Positions 1-5,365 of a stretch of 5,661 nucleotides of DNA are shown here, piece after piece. Position 1 is the stretch's first letter; the number at the start of each line of letters is the position of its first letter. The stretch comes from Treponema sp. (GTDB lineage: Bacteria; Spirochaetota; Spirochaetia; Treponematales; Breznakiellaceae), in contig JAIRMT010000165.1 in NCBI GenBank assembly GCA_031258505.1, positions 1-5,661 of the forward strand. Direction: 5' to 3'. The position numbers were made by a program, and so were the translations under genes. A model generated the notes under the pieces. It made no database searches. It saw only the letters and a list, made by a program, of their open reading frames with translations, and was not told the origin of the DNA.

Positions 1-209
1 AGTCCCCACTGATCAAGCGTTATGACTACCTCGGCTTTATATGTTAAATCGGCCAAATGAAACCAAGTCTTGAGATACATATTGAGCGCCTCTGTTAGCG
101 CAAAAAAATTCACCACGGAGGACACAGAGTAGCACGGAGGAAACGGGATTGGTAACTAAACTCCGCGAAACTTCGTGATTTTTCTAATTGCTATATCACG
201 CGGCCGCGC
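1..209. other. Gene-poor leader region, possible 3' tail of an upstream gene
   Basis: No complete gene is visible here. In the third + frame the first bases read SPLIKRYDYLGFIC and stop with TAA at 45-47. This could be the last codons of a gene that begins outside the window, but 14 residues are too few to identify it and the reading may be chance. From about 48 to 108 the DNA is AT-rich and I see nothing in it apart from a run of seven A's. The extragenic repeat element at 109-177 is listed separately. The stretch ends with a GC-rich palindrome, CGCGGCCGCG at 199-208, directly before the 21-bp repeat array. Confidence 0.3.
109..177. repeat. Short extragenic repeat element with CACGGAGGA motifs
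   Basis: Two copies of CACGGAGGA (114-122 and 133-141) are separated by CACAGAGTAG. About 20 bp further on comes CTCCGCGAAACTTCGTG (161-177), which is partly complementary to the first motif: CGGAG can pair with CTCCG, and CACG with CGTG. I recall 'CCACGGAGGACACAGAG'-like wording from the intergenic DNA of many unrelated bacteria, where it forms small dispersed elements, but I cannot check copy number here. It has no reading frame of interest and no link to the downstream operon beyond proximity. Confidence 0.45.
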
Positions 210-432
210 GGTTTTGGGGCGGAGCCGTACGGCTGCGGGGCGGAGCCGAACGGTTTTATGGCGGAGCCGAACGGTTTTGGGACGGAGCCGAACGGTTTTG
301 GGACGGAGCCGAACGGTTTTGTGGCGGAGCCGAACGGTTTTGGGACGGAGCCGTTCGGCTCTGAGGCAGAGCCGTACGGCTGCGGGGCGGAGCCGTTCGG
401 TTTTGGGACGGAGCCGCGCGGCTCTGAGGCGG
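210..432. repeat. 21-bp tandem repeat array (minisatellite), 10 full units plus a partial
   Basis: Ten contiguous units of exactly 21 bp run from 210 to 419, and a truncated eleventh reaches about 432. The commonest unit starts GGTTTTGGGAC and ends GGAGCCGAAC. The GGAGCC core is present in all ten full units except the eighth, which has CAGAGCC. The start varies among GGTTTTGGGAC, GGTTTTATGGC or GGTTTTGTGGC, GGCTGCGGGGC and GGCTCTGAGGC. The three bases before each new unit are AAC, TAC, TTC or CGC. Unit junctions are palindromic or nearly so: AGCCGTACGGCT at 223-234, and GAGCCGCGCGGCTC at 411-424, which is perfect over 14 bp. Because 21 is divisible by three, all frames stay open and give heptapeptide repeats such as EPNGFGT. 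I regard these as by-products and not as proteins. The array ends about 90 bp before the promoter of the membrane-protein gene. Confidence 0.92.
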
Positions 433-500
433 CTGCGTCTGTCCATGATGGAACCCTATCCGCGTATGTCCCGCGTTATGAGTGGTTTGGCGAGGTCGTA

Positions 501-514
501 GGAAGCGCGCTTCC
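501..514. promoter_or_regulatory. Perfect 14-bp palindrome upstream of the promoter, possible operator
   Basis: GGAAGCGCGCTTCC reads identically on both strands. It ends 10 bp before the TTGACA box at 525-530, a position where a dimeric regulator could act. No regulator is known for it, and a GC-rich 14-mer palindrome can arise by chance, so the operator role is inferred from position and symmetry alone. Confidence 0.35.
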
Positions 515-524
515 ACACTATGGC

Positions 525-554
525 TTGACAAAGTCGCCTTATATATGCTTACAT
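525..554 (+). promoter_or_regulatory. Putative sigma70-type promoter of the DUF1538-PII operon
   Basis: A consensus -35 box TTGACA lies at 525-530. After an 18-bp gap comes TTACAT (549-554), a poor -10 hexamer but preceded by TG at 546-547, as in extended -10 promoters. The surroundings are AT-rich. Transcription would start about 20 bp before the gene, leaving a short leader that contains the AGGAG ribosome site (564-568). The -35 is convincing; the exact -10 is not settled, since TATATG and TTTATA are also nearby. Confidence 0.5.
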
Positions 555-579
555 TCTTTATATAGGAGAATTTTAGACT

Positions 580-2556
580 ATGGCTCAAGTGAGAAGTACA
601 AAAAAAGCCAAGCGTGAGAAGATGTCGTTCCGACAGGTTTCTTCGATGATTGCGTCGTATGCGTCCTCAAAGATAGGGGCGCAGATACAGGCAGTCGCGT
701 TTGTAGTGATCTATCTTTTTCTGGCGCAAACATTTGTATTAAAGATGCCGGTACAGCACGCGGTGTCAGTGGCGATAGGCGTTGCGGCAACGGTGCTTGG
801 GTTGGCGTTTTTCCTTGAGGGGCTTTTCCTCGGCATCATGCCCTTGGGCGAACAGTGCGGATTGCGGCTTCCACCCAAAGTTGGCGTGCTGGGCGTGGCA
901 ATCTTCGCCGTTATCATCGGCGTAACCGCCACCCTCGCGGAACCCGCTATCGGCTTTCTCAAGATACAGGGGAGCGCGGTTGAGGCGTGGGACGCGCCAT
1001 TACTCTACCTTTTGCTCAACCGCTCGTCAAACTACCTCGTGTTTGCTATTGCGGTGGGTGTGGGACTGGCGGTTTTACTCGGCGTGTTCCGTTTTCTGTA
1101 TGGCTGGCCCTTTAAGCCGGCTGTTTTTCTTATGATGCCCATTCTCGTGGCGGTGGGTTTGCTGTTTGAGCAAAACCCTTCCCTGCGTCCAGTGGCGAAC
1201 CTCGCGTGGGACACTGGCGGCGTTACCACTGGTCCGGTTACCGTGCCGCTTGTGATCGCGCTTGGTGTGGGCGTGTCCAAAATCGCGGGCAGTAACAGCA
1301 AGGGCGGAGCGTCAGGACTTGGCGTGGTAACGCTGGCGTCGGGTCTGCCAGTGGCTGGGGTTTTTTTGCTTGCCTTTATGCTTAATGACAAAGTGCCTGA
1401 TCCCTGTTCCGCGCGCGAGTTTTTTTCAGCGCAAGAACGTGTCAGGGCTGAGTATGTGGCAGGCGGCGAAGAGGCGCTGATTCAACTGGCTGGCGCGGCG
1501 GTGAACGAAGGCCATTTAAGCGCGGCGGAATTCCGCGCCAGCTTTCCGGGCACCGCGCTTCCGAGCGCTGTTGTTGAAACAGTAACGGAAGAAACCCACT
1601 CCCTGCTCATGTCTAACGAGCAGGCGCTGAGTTCGATTAAGAGCGCACTCGGCACGGTCTTGCCCCTAGCGTTGGTACTCATACTCACGATACTGATTGT
1701 GGTGCGAGAACGTATCCGTGAAACAGATATTACGGTGCTTGGCTTGATTTTTACGGTGCTTGGTATGTTCCTCTTTAGTATTGGTATGGAACAGGGCATT
1801 TCGGCGTTGGGCAATCAGGCTGGTTCAGCTCTGCCCCGCGCTTATATGGCAACCACGCAAGAGACAATCGTGGTACGCGGTGTTGATGAAAGCTCAGTGT
1901 TCACCGTGCCGTCGCCCCAGGGCGCCAAAGAGTACATTTGGCTGAAACGCGACGCCAATGCGGACTTCGAGGCTGCGCCGTTTGACCGCGCCATGCTGGA
2001 CACAACGTCGCAGACCTACCGCTTTGTGCCGGTTGAGCAGGCTGTCTTTGCCCAATGGGGACTCATTGTCGGCTATATCGTGGTGCTTGCCTTTGTCTAC
2101 ATACTGGGCTTTGGCGCGACCCTGGCGGAACCGTCATTGGCTGCGTTGGGAACCACAGTCGAGGACATGACTACCGGCATCTACAAGAAAACCACACTCA
2201 TCTCAATGGTCGCCATTGGCGTGGGTTTTGGCATGACCGCTGGTTTTGCCCGCATACTCTTCAATCTGCCGCTTGCGTGGATACTCGCGGGCGCTTACTT
2301 GCTTGCCCTCATCCTCACCGCGTTCTCCTCAGAAGAGTTCGCCGCCATTGCCTGGGACTCGGCGGGCGTTACCACTGGCCCGGTTACCGTACCGCTCGTG
2401 ATTGCGACTGGGCTGGGCATTGGCCGGGAATCTGGCGCGACTGGCGGCGCTTTCGGCATTGTCGCAACTGCCAGTGTCTTCCCGATTCTTGCGGTGCTGA
2501 TCTCTGGTATACTTAACCGGATCAAGGCTAAGAAGTCGATCCGTATCGACCTTTGA
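580..2556 (+). CDS. DUF1538 family integral membrane protein with two repeats (UmpA-UmpB-like fusion), putative cation/H+ antiporter
   Basis: A 658-residue polytopic membrane protein. It has a Lys/Arg-rich N-terminus (residues 7-14), then two homologous DUF1538 repeats. Repeat 1 spans about 60-268, with TLAEP at 118-122 and WDTGGVTTGPVTVP at 210-223. Repeat 2 spans about 380-645, with TLAEP at 514-518 and WDSAGVTTGPVTVP at 592-605. By eye there are roughly 12-14 hydrophobic segments. Two polar stretches stand out: about 270-355 between the repeats, and about 420-490 inside repeat 2, where repeat 1 has no counterpart. DUF1538 proteins occur as two separate genes in Halomonas, reported as the UmpAB Na+(Li+,K+)/H+ antiporter; here both halves sit in one chain. 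The conserved acidic and Thr residues in the motifs are candidates for ion binding (inference). The ATG at 580 is chosen because AGGAG stands 11 bp upstream; a second ATG, at codon 15, lacks such a site. It is probably co-transcribed with the PII-like gene 41 bp downstream. The family call is firm; the substrate is not shown by the sequence. Confidence 0.88.
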   Translation: MAQVRSTKKAKREKMSFRQVSSMIASYASSKIGAQIQAVAFVVIYLFLAQTFVLKMPVQHAVSVAIGVAATVLGLAFFLEGLFLGIMPLGEQCGLRLPPKVGVLGVAIFAVIIGVTATLAEPAIGFLKIQGSAVEAWDAPLLYLLLNRSSNYLVFAIAVGVGLAVLLGVFRFLYGWPFKPAVFLMMPILVAVGLLFEQNPSLRPVANLAWDTGGVTTGPVTVPLVIALGVGVSKIAGSNSKGGASGLGVVTLASGLPVAGVFLLAFMLNDKVPDPCSAREFFSAQERVRAEYVAGGEEALIQLAGAAVNEGHLSAAEFRASFPGTALPSAVVETVTEETHSLLMSNEQALSSIKSALGTVLPLALVLILTILIVVRERIRETDITVLGLIFTVLGMFLFSIGMEQGISALGNQAGSALPRAYMATTQETIVVRGVDESSVFTVPSPQGAKEYIWLKRDANADFEAAPFDRAMLDTTSQTYRFVPVEQAVFAQWGLIVGYIVVLAFVYILGFGATLAEPSLAALGTTVEDMTTGIYKKTTLISMVAIGVGFGMTAGFARILFNLPLAWILAGAYLLALILTAFSSEEFAAIAWDSAGVTTGPVTVPLVIATGLGIGRESGATGGAFGIVATASVFPILAVLISGILNRIKAKKSIRIDL

Positions 2557-2597
2557 CGCGATAGCGTTGAATTGTCTTATATAAAAGGATTAAACGT

Positions 2598-3758
2598 ATG
2601 CAAACGCAAACAAATCTTTCAAAGATAACCTGCACGGCGGACGCCAATGTGGTGGACGAGCTTGATAAGGCGCTCAGTGATTTACATATCCCTGAAGTGT
2701 ATGTACAGCGGGCCAAACAAGTAACCCTGCTTGATCGCGTTGGCTTTCTGGGCCTTCGTCCCACCACTACTCCAGAGGAAAGCCGCGCCCTGTTCTACCG
2801 GTTTTACATTCCAAAGAACTTTGAGGCCAGTGTTATGCGCCGGCTCGCTGAATCAGCCGGTCTTTACCTGCCTGGGCGCGGCTCAGTGTATGCAAAGGAT
2901 GTAACCCTCCTGCGACACACGCCGCTTGAGTTCGATATGGAGCGGCTCACTGCCCTAGCCGACAGCAATACAGAAGCTGTTGCCGAGAATCACTCTGTTT
3001 TCATCTGCATAGTACAGCGGGGTATGGCCTCATCCATTGCCACTACCATACTGGAGATGGGGCTTTGTGTACCGCTCATCTCCTTTGGCACGGGTATGGG
3101 CCTCCGCGACCGTTTGCGTCTGCTTCGCATCACGATTTCTGTTGAGAAAGAAGTGATGTACTTACTCGTGCCTCGCGGCGATGCTCAACTGGTTGAAAGC
3201 ATCATCAGGCATAAGGCGCGCCTTGACCTGCCTGGTCAGGGCTTTTTGTACGAGATCAATATCCGCGCTTTGGCGGTGAACCTGCGGGTGCGCCGGGGGA
3301 GACGAGCCTATGCCGCGACCATGGATCAGGTCATTGCCGCGATGGACCAGATGAAGGGTTCGAGTGAATGGCGGCGCCTGGGTGGAAACCGGAATAATGA
3401 AGCGTCCAAGAGTAATGCGAAGAAGTTTAGCTGCGTCTCAATAGTTGCGGATGAAGGCTCTCTCGACCCTTTTAGCAGGGCTGCGATAAACGCCGGCGCG
3501 CGCGGTGCAACGCTCATCCCGCTTGAACTGCATTTTTACTCAAGTGGTAAGAGTGAAGACCATTCGGTTTCCCATGCCAAGGAAGGCTGCGATGTCATTA
3601 TTTCCACAAACATACAGGACGCGGTGATTAAGGCTATTGATAAAGAAAACTTCTTTGGGCAGGACGACCGTCTGATAGAGATTTCTTCGGTTGAGCAAAC
3701 GGTAAGCTCCGCAAGCGGCATGAAAGAAGAAGAGAGTAAGAAGAAAACTGCCGTCTGA
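2598..3758 (+). CDS. Three-domain PII-like (P-II family) regulatory protein
   Basis: A 386-residue soluble protein, over three times the length of an ordinary PII protein (~112). I see three PII-like units. Unit 1 covers about 8-108, with the B-loop-like LPGRGSVY at 91-98. Unit 2 covers about 131-234 and is the clearest: a VFICIVQRG strand at 134-142, the T-loop region SFGTGMG at 162-168, VMYLLVP at 186-192, and LPGQGFLY at 211-218. Unit 3 covers about 276-370: FSCVSIV, then a loop region that includes a Ser/His-rich stretch, CDVIIST, and a diverged FGQDDRLIEI at 353-362. A basic linker (about 234-275) precedes unit 3, and the tail is charged (KEEESKKK). PII proteins are homotrimers that bind nucleotides and small effectors between subunits and often control transporters (GlnK-AmtB, SbtB-SbtA). 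Three units in one chain suggest an intramolecular pseudo-trimer, which is inference. The start is supported by AAAAGGA (2583-2589), 8 bp before the ATG. The gene follows the DUF1538 gene by 41 bp with no terminator between them, so it most likely regulates that transporter. The effector is unknown. Confidence 0.85.
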   Translation: MQTQTNLSKITCTADANVVDELDKALSDLHIPEVYVQRAKQVTLLDRVGFLGLRPTTTPEESRALFYRFYIPKNFEASVMRRLAESAGLYLPGRGSVYAKDVTLLRHTPLEFDMERLTALADSNTEAVAENHSVFICIVQRGMASSIATTILEMGLCVPLISFGTGMGLRDRLRLLRITISVEKEVMYLLVPRGDAQLVESIIRHKARLDLPGQGFLYEINIRALAVNLRVRRGRRAYAATMDQVIAAMDQMKGSSEWRRLGGNRNNEASKSNAKKFSCVSIVADEGSLDPFSRAAINAGARGATLIPLELHFYSSGKSEDHSVSHAKEGCDVIISTNIQDAVIKAIDKENFFGQDDRLIEISSVEQTVSSASGMKEEESKKKTAV

Positions 3759-4170
3759 ATTTCAGTGTCTGACACGCGATACGGCACCGGACAAATCAAA
3801 CGGGGAAGCAAGCAGAGGAGAAAGAGAGGCTGGAAAGGAGTACGAAAGAGCCGGCGCTCATCAAGGCAGCTTAGAATTGGATGACGGTGGAAAACAAGCG
3901 GAGGCAGAAGTAACGGAAAGCGGGAAGGGTTGCAGTAAGGCTCCCGCGTAACAGCCAGGGCAGCATACTGGAGCGAGAGGCGGTGTTACAACTGCGGTAT
4001 GCCTCGTATTTGGTAAAGCGGCCGCATATTCTCAATCTGGTTAAGACAGCACTGGATGCTATATATTAAGGAAGAAAATCTGGCAAAAGGGAAAGGGGGC
4101 GACAGCATGGCTGCGGAAACTTCGTTTTCGATGTAAGCAGTGAACCAGTGAGCTTCTTTGAAGAAATGTA
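3759..4170. other. Gene-free purine-rich stretch between convergent genes
   Basis: About 410 bp between the end of the PII-like gene and the Rpn pseudogene. The + strand is strikingly rich in A and G, especially 3795-3930, unlike the flanking genes. There is a short GTGTCTGACAC palindrome at 3765-3775, just after the PII stop codon. Its loop of one base and the absence of a T-run argue against a rho-independent terminator, and I find no better terminator. The longest open stretch of note (3914-4069, +) has no start codon with a ribosome site and resembles nothing I know. The region could be decayed mobile DNA or the remains of a structured RNA element, but nothing visible decides this. Confidence 0.4.
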
Positions 4171-4218
4171 CGGGAATTACCGGGTTAACGAGCAAGTCGA
4201 TTCCTGGATGATCAGTTT
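4171..4218 (-). repeat. Copy A of the LacI-tail repeat, fused to the Rpn pseudogene
   Basis: This 48-bp segment matches 5281-5328 at about 40 positions without gaps. On the - strand it encodes KLIIQESTCSLTR followed by TAA. The second copy encodes KLIIRESTCALTQ and TAA, which is the normal end of a LacI-family regulator. The similarity stops abruptly on both sides. Three of the four codon differences change the amino acid, so the copies are not a very recent duplication. Copy A gives the Rpn reading frame a foreign C-terminus. Confidence 0.85.
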
Positions 4219-5080
4219 ACATTCTTCGTTTTTTAACGCGATTATTGTTTCTTCATCTAAACCGGTAATCTTTTTAATAATATCAACGGTAAGACCTTCC
4301 GACAAAGCGTTCTTGGCGGCGTCAATCATTCCCTCTTTCCTGCCTTTCTCAAGAGCGGTGTTGACGCCGGTCGTCCAGTCAGACTGCGCCTTTTGCCGGA
4401 GTAGGTAATTCTGCCTGAACTCCTCGTTTTGCGTCACTTCCTCAAACCGCCTCTGCGCCTTTGCTATCGCTGGGTCAATCCCGATTATTTCCGCAAGCGT
4501 CTCAGGAGTCGAATATTCGTCTAAAAACATAAGCCACCTCTCCAACGTATTGTCGCTTTCTTTCCTTGCTTTCTTTCTTTCTAAACTTCACCATGTTCAA
4601 AAAATGTATCTCCATCACGTCTGTCAATACATATTCGCGATGGACGTCTTCCCTAAGCCGGAACGCCGTGTGAAACTGTTCAAGTTTGATATGGTCAAAA
4701 TTCACTATGTTGATTGTAATGACGCGAGGCAAATCGCCGTAATCCTCCCCTTCTTTTATCCCCGCCACATACTCGCGCGCCCAGTAGTAAAGCGTCCGCT
4801 CCGTCATGTTGTGGAGATCTTTCAACTAGACTTCTATCTCTACCTTGATGTTCTTTTGAGTGTCCGTCTCTCCAAGCGTGCGAAAGTCAAAAGAGACCGA
4901 TTTGTCCCCCAGATTTTCCGCTGAAACGCTTCTGTTTTCGAGGATACTCACCAGTTTGAGCGGCTTCTCCGAAGAATCCGCCAGAACCGCGTTCAAGAAG
5001 GCGAGGCATTGCTCCTCATCCCCTTTTTCGCCCATCACTTTGAGAAAAAGATAGTCATTCAGTGGGTTAAACCGTTCCAT
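4177..5080 (-). pseudogene. Broken Rpn family (PD-(D/E)XK nuclease / putative transposase) gene
   Basis: Three collinear pieces together make about 300 residues, the usual size of Rpn proteins, which are recombination-promoting nucleases often annotated as transposases. Piece 1 (5080-4829) begins MERFNPLNDYLFLKVMGEKG and carries the nuclease core, with D65 in SFDFR and E81 in VEIEV. The usual E-x-Q appears here as E-I-E. An in-frame TAG at 4826-4828 interrupts it; piece 2 continues in the same frame with LKDLHNMTERTLYYWARE, so a single CAG-to-TAG change could explain the stop. Piece 2 leaves frame in a GAAA-repeat tract (about 4556-4581). Piece 3 resumes as NTLERWLMFLDEYSTPETLA and ends in the family's typical helical tail, ITGLDEETIIALK. 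The last 13 residues derive from a LacI-type gene. Two independent lesions in a row make this a pseudogene and not a sequencing slip, though phase variation at the tetranucleotide tract cannot be excluded. Ribosome-site spacing at the ATG is poor (a GGAAGGCGG lies about 15-20 nt upstream). Confidence 0.85.
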
Positions 5081-5126
5081 GCTGACAGTTTAACCCGCCT
5101 TCCCGGATTTATCAAGAGGGCGCATC

Positions 5127-5181
5127 GCCTCATTGAAAATGTTACCAAAAAGAGCCCATGCCTCATTTTGAAAATGTAACC
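5127..5181. repeat. Paired end-repeats of an insertion sequence (left end)
   Basis: Two direct copies of a motif occur 33 bp apart: GCCTCATTGAAAATGTTACC (5127-5146), and the same word with two extra Ts and GTAACC in place of GTTACC (5160-5181). GAAAATGTTACC-like words in pairs are, as I recall, typical of the ends of some insertion sequences with integrase-core transposases, where they bind the transposase. The pair sits 46 bp upstream of a truncated transposase start with a good ribosome site, which supports this reading. The matching right end is not in the window. Confidence 0.55.
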
Positions 5182-5227
5182 CAAATCAAGGCAGACTATC
5201 CGGCAGCATCAGTTATCGGAGGTCAAC

Positions 5228-5365
5228 ATGGGGTTATCCATGAAAGAGAAAAAAGCTGTTGCCTACTTCCACAGGGGAAGCGTGATTTACTGGGTTAACG
5301 CGCAGGTCGATTCCCGGATGATCAGTTTGTGGGGGAGTACGATATTTAGTTCAGGATTGTTCTGA
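5228..5365 (+). pseudogene. Truncated start of an insertion-sequence transposase
   Basis: An ATG at 5228 preceded by GGAGG (5218-5222, five bases away) opens the frame MGLSMKEKKAVA. This resembles the N-terminus of integrase-core transposases that I associate with treponeme insertion sequences. After about 12 codons the resemblance ends. By 5281 the frame reads antisense through the LacI tail and stops at 5363-5365, giving only 45 residues. The element was therefore cut near 5265-5280 and joined to the 3' flank of the LacI gene. No function can remain. The ribosome site is the strongest sign that this was once a real gene start; the family assignment is moderate. Confidence 0.5.
5281..5328 (-). 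repeat. Copy B of the LacI-tail repeat, in its native position
   Basis: This copy is the genuine 3' end of the LacI-family gene, with stop TAA at 5287-5289. It lies exactly 1,110 bp from copy A at 4171-4218. The segment between the copies holds the Rpn pseudogene and the insertion-sequence remnant. Only six bases downstream of the stop codon are shared, so similarity ends almost with the gene. Confidence 0.85.

Noticed and set aside
210..432. CRISPR array
   Set aside because: The units are contiguous 21-mers with no unique spacers between them, and no cas genes are present.
156..588. Arg/Pro-rich open frames on the - strand across the tandem repeat
   Set aside because: Low-complexity by-products of the 21-bp array, with no homology that I recognise and no start signals.
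258..617. Open frame on the + strand encoding heptapeptide repeats (EPNGFGT-like) and running into the DUF1538 start
   Set aside because: The frame is open only because the repeat period is 21 bp; the other strand and frames are equally open. It has no ribosome site and overlaps the start of a well-supported gene.
2055..2516. Long + frame open reading inside the DUF1538 gene (Trp/His/Arg-rich)
   Set aside because: A shadow frame of the real gene; the composition is unnatural for a protein and there is no independent start signal.
2557..2597. Separate promoter for the PII-like gene (AT-rich CTTATATAAAAGG)
   Set aside because: The gap is only 41 bp. The AT-rich word overlaps the ribosome site and lacks a good -35 at proper distance, so co-transcription is simpler.
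3765..3775. GTGTCTGACAC hairpin as terminator of the operon
   Set aside because: A one-base loop, a five-base stem and no T-run do not make a rho-independent terminator.
3914..4069. Open frame of about 51 codons on the + strand, ending LNLVKTALDAIY
   Set aside because: No start codon with a ribosome site, no family resemblance, and it lies in a compositionally odd region.
4148..4408. Open frame on the + strand opposite the Rpn pseudogene
   Set aside because: Antisense shadow of the Rpn 3' part and the LacI-tail repeat, with no support of its own.
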